A stretch of 64,000 bases of DNA from assembly GCF_003970795.1 (NCBI RefSeq), contig NZ_RWKW01000043.1, positions 1 through 64,000 on the forward strand, given 5' to 3'. Made by a program: the position numbers and the translations under genes. The DNA comes from Aquibium carbonis (lineage in GTDB: Bacteria > Pseudomonadota > Alphaproteobacteria > Rhizobiales > Rhizobiaceae). Under the pieces are notes generated by a model. It did no database searches. It was given only the letters and a program-made list of their open reading frames with translations, and was not told the DNA's origin. This document shows, in pieces, positions 30,791 to 38,472 of this stretch. The first letter of the stretch is position 1. Each line of letters begins with the position of its first letter.

Positions 30791-31713
30791 TGTTTCGGCA
30801 CATTGGTTGCGCGGATCATCGCGATTTGAGCCTCCGACGTGTTGATAGCGTAGCTGGTAGACCGGACGATGCGAAGATCGCCTGGCCGCGATGCAACATT
30901 GAATTCCATGATATGAATGGCCGACTGGTAATCAACTTTTACGGCGAGCGGCCGAACCTTCAGGCCGGGGAAATAGTGAGCCGCATACTGAATCATGTTG
31001 TAGATTTGGACACGGTTGAGCTCGTCCGACACGGCCTTAGCTTCGATCGGGAATACCACGGGTACGTCGTCATCTCCCGATGCGATGCCGACGTCGATTG
31101 CATCGAGTTCGGCTTGACCGATGCCGGGCACGCTCTTCCGCACATGGGAGCGTAGTCGATATATTTTCATACCGGTGAAATGGTCTAGAAGCTGGCAATA
31201 GCCGACAACCGACAGCAATGCCTGTTCGTCCATCTCTGCCATCGTTTCGGGCAGCAGCCTTCTCACAGGCATCGGAGTCTGATCGATCGCGGGCGTGAGT
31301 TCGCTGACCGGCACTTCCATAATGCCGCTCGATGCCTTTTCGAACTGATATAGCCCGCGCCCGATGGCGCGTAGGACGTGGAAGCCCTTAGACAGGATTT
31401 CGTCGGGCAGCACCGTCCGGGAACGCATACGGTAAACCACATCGGCCGCATTGCGTGCGGAGATAGCATCGGGATTGTCGGACACCGCGCGTACTGCCTC
31501 GACAGCCGTGCGAACGTCATCGAGTGAGAAGACCACAGTTGCGGCGCCTGGCCGCCAACGGTCCTGAAACAGCTTCTGGATGACCGGAACATAGACCTTC
31601 TAATTCTTACCGTGACTCTGCAGGCTCTTGCCCTTTACGGGCGCGACAGCATCTTGCTTGGCCGCGCGGCGGCGCTTTGGCGCAGTGGCATCAAGGTCGG
31701 TCTCGTCTGTCAT
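30787..31713 (-). pseudogene. Type II-like restriction endonuclease gene interrupted by an in-frame amber codon
   Basis: Reading leftward from ATG at 31713, the frame runs 37 codons (MTDETDLDATAPKRRRAAKQ...), hits TAG at 31602-31600, and continues open in the same frame to 30787. The codons directly after the TAG (KVYVPVIQKLFQDRWRPGAA) look like the conserved beginning of a restriction-endonuclease family, so the stop removes real protein. Further on, DVVYRMRSRTVLPDEI, the VPGIGQAELDAIDVG...FPIEAK core (Asp and E-x-K of a PD-(D/E)XK site) and YAAHYFPGLKVRP are intact. The only visible internal restart is GTG at 31536, giving 249 residues without the conserved N-terminus. Partner of the methyltransferase at 29663. 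The nuclease identity is inferred from motifs and pairing. Confidence 0.72.
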
Positions 31714-31768
31714 CAGACATCCATAGCAAGAAAAGAACATAAAGGGAACATCTAGATATGCCGTTTTT

Positions 31769-31825
31769 GTACTCGAATCGAGTTTTTTCCTAGACTATCA
31801 ATCCTGTTGCGGCGCGTACTCGAAT
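31769..31825. promoter_or_regulatory. Palindrome and repeated GTACTCGAAT upstream of the restriction operon
   Basis: A 13-base palindrome ACTCGA-A-TCGAGT lies at 31771-31783, about 58 bases upstream of the endonuclease ATG, and GTACTCGAAT occurs both at 31769-31778 and 31816-31825. It could be an operator for the restriction-modification operon or repeat ends left by insertion. The T-run after the palindrome on the plus strand could also give weak termination. Confidence 0.35.
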
Positions 31826-31999
31826 AGCAGCTTTCCGGATGTCACTGTCACGCCTAGACGCCGCAATAGGGGCGGATAGCCGTTGGAGTACGGGAGTAAC
31901 TTGAACGGCAGGATTCTCGAACGTAGTACCAAGCCCCGTCAGTCCGCATTCCACCCCCAATTCCGCCGCAGCGCGACGAACCTGTTCTCGGGCTTTCAC
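31790..31999 (-). CDS. Hypothetical protein fragment downstream of mazG
   Basis: A possible 69-residue product from GTG at 31999, two bases after the mazG stop. It is Ala/Arg-rich with a regular helical pattern (VRRAAAELGVECGLTGLG, SDIRKAAIRVRAATGLI). No family recognised and no clear ribosome site. Codon use is less biased than the neighbours. Lying at the right edge of the inserted island, it could be the remnant of a gene cut by insertion, or a chance frame. Confidence 0.3.
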   Translation of the reverse strand: MKAREQVRRAAAELGVECGLTGLGTTFENPAVQVTPVLQRLSAPIAASRRDSDIRKAAIRVRAATGLIV

Positions 32000-32001
32000 C
32001 C

Positions 32002-32847
32002 TTAACCGTCGTCTTCTCCGGCTCGCTCGGCGATCTTCGCCCGCTGCCACAACTCCTCCATCTCGTCCAGCGTCGCCTCGCCGAGCGTCCTGCCGCTCGC
32101 CGCGAGTTCCCGCTCGATGAAGTGGAAGCGGCGGCGGAATTTCGCATTGGTGCCGTGGAGCGCGGTCTCGGCCTCGATGCCGGCGTGGCGGCCGAAATTG
32201 ACCAGCGCGAACAAGACGTCGCCGAACTCGTCGGCGGTGGCTTTCGCATCGTTTTCGGCCATGGCGCGGCGCAGCTCGCCGATCTCTTCCTCGATCTTGT
32301 CGAGGATGGGGGCGGCCTCCTTCCAGTCGAAGCCGACCCTGGCCGCCTTGTCCTGAAGCTTGCGGGCGCGCGCGAGGGCGGGCAGGGCGACCGGCACGCT
32401 GTCGAGGAAGCCGTGGCCGTGATCCTCGGCCGGCAGGCCGCGCGAAAGCCTCGCCTCGCGCTTCAGCGCCTTCTCTTCAGCCTTGATCGCGTCCCACATG
32501 CCCTTGGCGGAGCCGGCCGCGCGCGCCTGCGCATCGCCGAAGACATGCGGATGGCGCCGGATCATCTTGGCGGTGACCGCCTCGACCACGTCGCCGAAGG
32601 CGAATGCGCCGGCCTCCTCGGCCATGCGGGCGTGATAGACGACCTGGAGCAGGAGGTCGCCCAGCTCGTCGCGCAGGTCGTCCATGTCGCCGCGCTCGAT
32701 CGCGTCGGCGACCTCGTAGGCCTCCTCGAGCGTGTAGGGCGCGATGCTGGAAAAATCCTGCTCGAGATCCCACGGACAGCCGGTGATCGGCGTGCGCAGC
32801 GCGGCCATGATCTCGATGAGGCGGGCGATGTCCTTGGCGGGAAGCAT
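32002..32847 (-). CDS. mazG: Nucleoside triphosphate pyrophosphohydrolase MazG
   Basis: 281-residue all-alpha NTP pyrophosphatase that removes aberrant or excess nucleotides and tempers (p)ppGpp responses. First MazG domain, about 15-115, has the acidic metal helices TLEEAYEVADAIERGD and LRDELGDLLLQVVYHA. Second MazG domain, about 160-265, has KIEEEIGELRRAMAENDA and DEFGDVLFALVNFGR. In relatives it lies just behind hflX; here about 2.6 kb of foreign-looking DNA intervenes and the gene reads leftward. Confidence 0.95.
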   Translation of the reverse strand: MLPAKDIARLIEIMAALRTPITGCPWDLEQDFSSIAPYTLEEAYEVADAIERGDMDDLRDELGDLLLQVVYHARMAEEAGAFAFGDVVEAVTAKMIRRHPHVFGDAQARAAGSAKGMWDAIKAEEKALKREARLSRGLPAEDHGHGFLDSVPVALPALARARKLQDKAARVGFDWKEAAPILDKIEEEIGELRRAMAENDAKATADEFGDVLFALVNFGRHAGIEAETALHGTNAKFRRRFHFIERELAASGRTLGEATLDEMEELWQRAKIAERAGEDDG

Positions 32848-32938
32848 GGGGGACCCTATCCTTCCGCGCCGCGCGCGCCAACCGGAGGGCTGGATGGCGG
32901 CCGGCTATCCACAGGCTTGCGCGCCAAAGCCCCGAGCA

Positions 32939-33418
32939 TCAGTCGGTGACGCCCAGCCCCTCGCGGACCTTTTCCATCAGGCGGATGAGTTCGGCCAGTT
33001 CGCCCTCGCTGAGATGGGCGCGCAAAAGGTCGTCGCCCTTCTGGACGATGGGCACGGCCTTGCGCAGCACCTCGCGGCCGCGTTCGGTGATCCAGATCGC
33101 GCGGATGCGCCGGTCGGTGGCGAGCGGACGGCGCTCCAGAAGGTTGTCGCGCTCAAGCCTGTCGATCATCGGAACGAGGGTCGACTTGTCCAGGCCGCGG
33201 GCCTTGGCGATGAGGGTCTGGCGCGCGCCAGGGTTGCGGTCGACGATGACCAGAAGTCCGAACTGCTGTGGCGTGATTCCCAGCCCGGTCAGCTGTTCCT
33301 CGATGGTGCGGAACACCGCGAGATACGTCACGCGCAGCTGGCGCCCGAGAAGACCATGCAGGATCCCCTGATCCAGGCGTTGGGCAACGGCGCTCTCGGT
33401 CTCGTCATTCACGCGCAT
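32939..33418 (-). CDS. MarR-family transcriptional regulator
   Basis: 159-residue winged-helix regulator. MarR core visible as LGITPQQFGLLVIVDRNPG (helix 2-3), the recognition region ARGLDKSTLVPMIDRLERDNLLERR and wing ATDRRIRAIWITERGREVL. A ligand or redox trigger cannot be read; only no-Cys regions are visible in the core. ATG 33418 chosen with GAGG six bases upstream; a GTG one codon earlier is possible. Upstream (about 33428-33452) is AT-rich with TATAAA-like sequence and AACTGGTT, a likely own promoter/operator. No obvious target gene is adjacent, but the catabolic cluster lies to the right. Confidence 0.88.
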   Translation of the reverse strand: MRVNDETESAVAQRLDQGILHGLLGRQLRVTYLAVFRTIEEQLTGLGITPQQFGLLVIVDRNPGARQTLIAKARGLDKSTLVPMIDRLERDNLLERRPLATDRRIRAIWITERGREVLRKAVPIVQKGDDLLRAHLSEGELAELIRLMEKVREGLGVTD

Positions 33419-33900
33419 CACGTCCTCAATACATTTTATATCAACTGGTTAGCCACGAAAGGCCGGCGATGCAAGAGCAAATCAGCAATCGCTTTTCTGA
33501 ATGGTATGTTCGGCAAGAGCCGGGATTGATGCGCTGCGGCCCCGTGACGAATAAAACTTGAGGCCGGATATCTCCATAAAATCCACAGGCGCGCGGGCGA
33601 GGTCTCAAGACTGCCCCGGATACATAAGGCACTGTTCTCACAGGTTGTATGGATCAGACCAAGTGCCATGCAACGATGCGTGCGCCAATCATTCCCGCAA
33701 CCGGTCGTCCGCTCTATTGCCGAAGGTGAAACGCATCGTCGCGGTGATCTTTGCCGCGGCCCGCCTCTTCCATCCCTTGGCCATCAAACGTCTGGACATG
33801 AAATAAGTTGCGTTGGGAAAGGCCGCGCCGAAAAAACGGCGCAACAATGCCCCCGCTGGCTGCGGGAAAGGCGCCGAGTCGCCCGCCGCCAGGGGGCTGG
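33419..33900. other. Gene-poor region between marR and the nicotinamidase gene
   Basis: About 480 bases with no well-supported gene. It begins with the AT-rich marR promoter. A 36-residue, very basic minus-strand frame (ATG at 33799, stop at 33689) has no ribosome site and is not called. Other frames here have mixed composition and no family likeness. Decayed coding sequence or an unrecognised small RNA are possible. Confidence 0.35.
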
Positions 33901-34500
33901 TCAGGCGAGCGTGACGCCCGCGGCCTTCATGCGATCGGTCATCGCGGCCAGCGAGCCGCCAAGGTCGATCGCGCGGCAGGCCTCCATGGCAACGGTGACC
34001 GCAAAGCCCTCGCGCACGGCGTCGAGCGCCGAATAGGCGACGCAGTAGTCGGTGGCGAGACCGACGAGGGTCAGTTCGCTCAGGCCCCGTTCGCGCAGGT
34101 AGCCGGCAAGGCCGGTCGGCGTCGAATGGTCGTTCTCGTAGAAGGCGGAATAGCTGTCGATGGCTGGCCGGAACCCCTTGCGGATGACGAGTTCGGCCTT
34201 CGTCCAGTCGAGCGCGGGGTGGAAGGCGGCGCCGGGTGTTCCCTGGATGCAGTGGTCGGGCCACAGCGTCTGCTCGCCATAGGGCATCGTCACCGTCTCG
34301 AAAGGCGCCTTGCCGGCGTGGCTTGAGGCGAAGCTCGAATGGCCGGCGGGGTGCCAGTCCTGCGTCAGGATGACGTGATCGGCTTTTGCGATCATGCGGT
34401 TGACGACCGGCAGGATGGCGTTGCCGTCGGCAACCGCGAGCGCGCCGCCCGGGCAGAAATCGGTCTGGACATCGATGACGATGAGCGCGCTCTGCGCCAT
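33901..34500 (-). CDS. pncA: Nicotinamidase / pyrazinamidase
   Basis: 199-residue cysteine hydrolase converting nicotinamide to nicotinate. Catalytic Asp in VIDVQTDFCPGGAL (about residue 10), metal site DWHPAGHSSF, the lysine segment ELVIRKGFRP, and nucleophile cysteine in GLATDYCVAYSALD. Length fits PncA. It diverges from the molybdenum hydroxylase operon across a 189-base promoter region with a GntR-like palindrome at 34603. Usually a salvage enzyme, but this placement would also feed nicotinate into the neighbouring ring-degrading genes. Confidence 0.95.
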   Translation of the reverse strand: MAQSALIVIDVQTDFCPGGALAVADGNAILPVVNRMIAKADHVILTQDWHPAGHSSFASSHAGKAPFETVTMPYGEQTLWPDHCIQGTPGAAFHPALDWTKAELVIRKGFRPAIDSYSAFYENDHSTPTGLAGYLRERGLSELTLVGLATDYCVAYSALDAVREGFAVTVAMEACRAIDLGGSLAAMTDRMKAAGVTLA

Positions 34501-34602
34501 GGGCAAGCTCCATTGCTTCCGACGACGCCGGCTGCGGCGCGCGGTGTTTGCCCATCGTGGCGCAGGTGAGGCGGCTTTGACAAGCGCCGCCGTCCTGATA
34601 TC

Positions 34603-34616
34603 ATTTGTATGCGAAT
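34603..34616. promoter_or_regulatory. GntR-type operator candidate between pncA and the molybdenum hydroxylase operon
   Basis: ATTTGTATGCGAAT is near-palindromic (ATT-x-G-x-AT-x-C-x-AAT). The same 11-base core ATCATTTGTAT occurs at 45965-45975 upstream of hyuA, where the palindrome is ATTTGTATACTAAT. The GT...AC core fits FCD-type GntR operators. The two sites bracket the catabolic cluster. Confidence 0.5.
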
Positions 34617-34689
34617 GAATTTCGCGACGCTCGACGCGCACCCGGGACGCCCGGATCGGCGCGGTACGGCACCGCGGGGGGACCGACGC

Positions 34690-35553
34690 ATGCCACGCTA
34701 CGCAAGGCCGACGAAGCCCGACGAAGCCATCGCCCTTCTGGCCGAAGGCGGCTGGACGGTGCTGGCCGGCGGCACGGATTTTTTTCCCGCGCAGGGCGTG
34801 CGGCCCATTGCCGAGAACATCCTCGACATCGGCGCGATCGAGATGCTCCGCGGCGTGCGCGAGGAGGACGGCCATATCGTGATGGGCGCCACCACGACCT
34901 GGGCCGACATCGTGCGTGAGCGCTTACCAATGGGTTTCGACGCGCTGAAGCTCGCCGCGCGCGAGGTGGGTTCGGTCCAGATCCAGAACACGGGAACGAT
35001 TGCCGGCAATCTCTGCAATGCCTCTCCGGCCGCAGACGGCGTTCCGGCGTTGATGGTGCTCGATGCGGAGGTGGAAGTGGCGTCGGTGCGCGGGATGCGT
35101 CGGTTGCCTTTGTCGAGCTTCGTGCTCGGCAATCGCCAGACGGCGCGCGCGCCGGACGAACTGGTGACCGCGATCCGTGTGCCGAAGGCGTCGACGGCGG
35201 GGCGGTCGAGCTTCTTCAAGCTCGGCGCGCGGCGCTATCTGGTGATCTCGATCGCCATGGCGGCGGCTCGGGTGGAGATCGATGCGGACAGGCGGATCGC
35301 CGGTTGCGCCATTGCCGTCGGCGCCTGTTCGCCGGTGGCCCGGCGGCTGGCGGTGCTGGAAGAGGACCTGGTCGGCCGCCCGGCGGACACTTCGACGCTT
35401 GCGATCATCGGCGATCGCCATTTCGCCGGGCTGTCGCCGATCGCCGACGTGCGCGGCAGCGCGGCGTACCGGTTGGAGGCGGCGCGCGAGATCGTCGGCC
35501 GGGCGCTCGCCGGCGCTTTTGCGTCGACGGATGAACGGGGCGTGGCAGCATGA
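34690..35553 (+). CDS. Molybdenum hydroxylase FAD-binding subunit (xanthine dehydrogenase/CoxM family)
   Basis: 287-residue FAD subunit that passes electrons from the 2Fe-2S clusters to an acceptor. FAD-binding segments are LAGGTDFFPAQ and GTIAGNLCNASPAADGVPAL; a C-terminal CO_deh_flav_C domain (about 170-280) begins SSFFKLGARRYLVIS. The ATG at 34690 is chosen for its GGGGGA ribosome site seven bases upstream; an in-frame upstream ATG at 34609 has none. It overlaps the next gene by ATGA. Substrate of the enzyme is not determined by this subunit. Confidence 0.92.
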   Translation: MPRYARPTKPDEAIALLAEGGWTVLAGGTDFFPAQGVRPIAENILDIGAIEMLRGVREEDGHIVMGATTTWADIVRERLPMGFDALKLAAREVGSVQIQNTGTIAGNLCNASPAADGVPALMVLDAEVEVASVRGMRRLPLSSFVLGNRQTARAPDELVTAIRVPKASTAGRSSFFKLGARRYLVISIAMAAARVEIDADRRIAGCAIAVGACSPVARRLAVLEEDLVGRPADTSTLAIIGDRHFAGLSPIADVRGSAAYRLEAAREIVGRALAGAFASTDERGVAA

Positions 35554-38285
35554 GCTTTCCATCGGTACCGATCACCTTCGAACTCAATGGCGCGCCCGTG
35601 ACGGTGACGGTCTCGCCGGTTGCCCGCCTCTCGAACGTCCTGCGCGACGATCTTGGCCGCACCGGCACCAAGGTCGGCTGCGACGCGGGCGATTGCGGCG
35701 CCTGCACCGTGCTCGTCGACGGTGAACCGGTCTGCGCCTGCCTGATGCCGGTCGCCCAGGTCGGCAACCGGCGGATCACGACCGTGGAAGGACTGGCCAA
35801 CGGATCGCTGTCGGCGGTGCAGGATTCGTTCCTGCGTCACGGCGCGGCTCAGTGCGGCATCTGCACGCCGGGCTTCCTCATGGCAGCGACGGCGCTGCTG
35901 GAGCGAAACCCGACGCCGAGCGAGACCGAGGTGGAGGACGCGCTCGGCGGGGTGCTGTGCCGTTGCACCGGTTACAGGAAGATCGTCGAAGCGGTCATGA
36001 ACGCACATTTGCCCGACCGGCATCACAACCAGCCGCCGGACGCGGGCCAGGCAGTCGGTGCGGCGATGCTCAGGCTCGACGGGCGACCGAAGGTGACCGG
36101 CGAGGAACGCTTCGGCGCCGATGTCAGGCCGGCCGGCGCGCTGTCGGTGGCTGTGATCCGGTCGCCGCACTGGCACGCGTCGTTTTCGTTCGGCGATCTC
36201 GACGGCTTCGTTTCGACGCATCCGGGCATCGTCGCGGTCTATACGGCCAAGGACATTCCGGGCGAGAACCGCTTCGGCGTCATTCCGGCCTATGCCGACC
36301 AGCCGGCGCTGGCCGACGGCGTCGCCCGCTTTCGCGGCGAGGCGGTGGCGGTGATCGCGGGCGAGAAGGACGCGGTCGATGCGCTCGACTTGTCCGATTT
36401 CCCGGTGACCTGGTCCGAGCTGCCGCATGCGCTGGACGTCGCCGCCGCGCTCGCTTCCGAACCCTTTCACGCGAACCGGCCCGGCAACGTCCTGGTGGCG
36501 GGTCGGGTGGAGCGCGGCGACGCGGATGCCGCTTTGGCGGCCTCGCAGGTGGTGGTGACCGGCGAAATCGAGACCGCCTATGTCGAGCACGCCTATATCG
36601 AGCCGGAGGCCGGCTTCGCGGCGATGGACGGGGACATTCTGGTGATCACCGCCTGCACGCAATCGCCCTTCATGGATCGCGACGACACGGCGAAGGTGCT
36701 CGGCCTCGCGCCGGAAAAGGTGCGAATCGTGCCGACGGCCACCGGCGGGGGCTTCGGCTCCAAGCTCGACCTGTCGGTGCAGCCGCTAATCGGGCTGGTC
36801 GCGCTGAAGACCGGCCGGCCGGCGGCGCTGACCTACACGCGCGCCGAATCGATGATGTCGACCACCAAGCGCCATCCGGGTTCGATGCGGGCGTCGATCG
36901 GTGCGGATGCGGACGGTCGCATCACCGGCATGGTGTTCGAGGGCGATTTCAACACCGGCGCCTATGCGAGTTGGGGACCGACGGTGGCGGTGCGCGTGCC
37001 GGTGCATGCATCCGGCCCCTATTTCACGCCGACCTATCGGGCGATCGGCCGGGCGATCCACAGCAACGGGCCGATTTCGGGCGCGTTTCGCGGGTTTGGC
37101 GTGCCGCAGGCGGCGATCATGCAGGAGACGCTCTACGACGATCTCGCTGTCAAGCTCGGCATCGACCGGCTCGCGTTTCGCCTGAGGAATGCGCTGCGCA
37201 ACGGCCAGACGACGGTGGCGGGCCAGACCATGGAGAGCGGCGTCGGCATCGTCGAGTGCCTCGAAGCGCTGAAGCCGGCCTGGGAGCGGGCGCTGGCCGA
37301 GGCTGCCCGGATCAACGGGGAGGATCGAGCGGTGCGGCGCGGGGTCGGCGTCGCTTCCTGCTGGTATGGCTGCGGCAACACCGGCATTCCGAACCCGTCG
37401 ACGATCCGGCTGGGCATCACGCGGGCGGGCGATCTGGTGCTGCACCAGGGCGCGGTCGACATCGGCCAGGGGTCGAACACGGTGATCACGCAGATCTGCG
37501 CCGATGCGCTGGGCGTGCCGCTGGCGTCGATCCGCGTCGAGGGCGCCGATACGGCGATCACGCCCGACGCCGGCAAGACGTCCGGTTCGCGCCAGACCTT
37601 CATCACCGGCAAGGCGGCGGAGAAGTCGGGCCGGGTGCTGCGTGAGACGATCCTGCGCGCGGCCAACGTCTCGGAGGCCGCGACCATCACGTTGGAGGGT
37701 GGCGCGATCCTGGTGGCGGAGGGCGAGGCGCGGCGGCGCATCGAGCTGTCGACGCTCTCCGAGAACGCCCATGGCTATGTGCTGATGGCGGAAGAGAGCT
37801 ATGATCCGCCTACGGTGCCGCTCGACGCGAAGGGGCAGGGCAAGCCCTATGCGGTCTATGGCTATGGCGCGCAGATCGTCGAGCTCGACGTCGACACGAC
37901 GCTCGGCACGGTCAAGCTGGTGCGCATCACCGCCGCCCATGACGTCGGCCGCGCCATCAATCCGCTGCTCGCCGAGGGGCAGATCGAGGGCGGCATCGCG
38001 CAAGGCATCGGCATGGCGCTGATGGAGGAATACGTCCCGGGACGGACGGAAAACCTGCACGACTATCTGATCCCGACCATCGGCGACGTGCCGCCGATCG
38101 ACACGATCCTGATCGAGGTGCCGGACCCCGAAGGACCGTTCGGCGCCAAGGGGCTGGGCGAGCACGTGCTGATCCCCACCGCGCCGGCGATCCTCAACGC
38201 CATCCGCGACGCCACCGGCGCGCTGGTGACGCAATTGCCGGCGACGCCTTCGCGGGTGCTGGCGGCGATGCGGAGGCGGCGATGA
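35550..38285 (+). CDS. Molybdenum hydroxylase, fused 2Fe-2S and molybdopterin subunits
   Basis: 911-residue catalytic subunit of a xanthine-dehydrogenase-family hydroxylase. Residues 1-155 are the small subunit: plant-type cluster ligands C44, C49, C52, C64 and second cluster C102, C105, C137, C139 (CGICTPG, CRCTGY). Residues about 175-911 are the Mo subunit, with QSPFMDRDD, GGGFGSKLD, GAFRGFGVPQ, DIGQGSNT and the catalytic glutamate in GAKGLGEH. Such enzymes add a water-derived OH to N-heterocycles or aldehydes. These parts are usually separate genes; here they are one polypeptide. Coupled to the FAD subunit by overlap; Mo cofactor genes are not nearby. Confidence 0.92.
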   Translation: MSFPSVPITFELNGAPVTVTVSPVARLSNVLRDDLGRTGTKVGCDAGDCGACTVLVDGEPVCACLMPVAQVGNRRITTVEGLANGSLSAVQDSFLRHGAAQCGICTPGFLMAATALLERNPTPSETEVEDALGGVLCRCTGYRKIVEAVMNAHLPDRHHNQPPDAGQAVGAAMLRLDGRPKVTGEERFGADVRPAGALSVAVIRSPHWHASFSFGDLDGFVSTHPGIVAVYTAKDIPGENRFGVIPAYADQPALADGVARFRGEAVAVIAGEKDAVDALDLSDFPVTWSELPHALDVAAALASEPFHANRPGNVLVAGRVERGDADAALAASQVVVTGEIETAYVEHAYIEPEAGFAAMDGDILVITACTQSPFMDRDDTAKVLGLAPEKVRIVPTATGGGFGSKLDLSVQPLIGLVALKTGRPAALTYTRAESMMSTTKRHPGSMRASIGADADGRITGMVFEGDFNTGAYASWGPTVAVRVPVHASGPYFTPTYRAIGRAIHSNGPISGAFRGFGVPQAAIMQETLYDDLAVKLGIDRLAFRLRNALRNGQTTVAGQTMESGVGIVECLEALKPAWERALAEAARINGEDRAVRRGVGVASCWYGCGNTGIPNPSTIRLGITRAGDLVLHQGAVDIGQGSNTVITQICADALGVPLASIRVEGADTAITPDAGKTSGSRQTFITGKAAEKSGRVLRETILRAANVSEAATITLEGGAILVAEGEARRRIELSTLSENAHGYVLMAEESYDPPTVPLDAKGQGKPYAVYGYGAQIVELDVDTTLGTVKLVRITAAHDVGRAINPLLAEGQIEGGIAQGIGMALMEEYVPGRTENLHDYLIPTIGDVPPIDTILIEVPDPEGPFGAKGLGEHVLIPTAPAILNAIRDATGALVTQLPATPSRVLAAMRRRR

Positions 38286-38316
38286 GAAGGTTGATCGTCG
38301 GCATTGGCGCGAGACT

Positions 38317-38446
38317 ACCCCCACCCCTTACCCCTCCCCACAAGGGGGAGGGGGACGATCCACGCCGCGCCAGACTTGGCTCGCGCTTGCATGGCACGCC
38401 GCCGGTGTCTCCCTCCCCCTTGTGGGGAGGGGTGAGGGGTGGGGGT
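38317..38446. repeat. Inverted pair of 37-base GC-rich elements
   Basis: The arm at 38317-38353 (ACCCCCACCCCTTACCCC... AAGGGGGAGGGG) and the arm at 38410-38446 are reverse complements with only two mismatches over 37 bases, separated by 56 bases. Each arm also contains a CTCCCC/GGGGAG palindrome. They fill the gap between the hydroxylase gene and the reductase gene. Confidence 0.85.
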
Positions 38447-38472
38447 GATTCGCGCTACCGGAGGGCATCCCC

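Noticed and set aside
33689-33799. 36-residue basic peptide gene on the minus strand
   Set aside because: Has an ATG but no ribosome site, no family, and lies in a degenerate-looking region.
38317-38446. Simple transcription terminator after the hydroxylase gene
   Set aside because: Arms are 37 bases with internal palindromes and no U-run, and similar sequences recur; better described as repeat elements.
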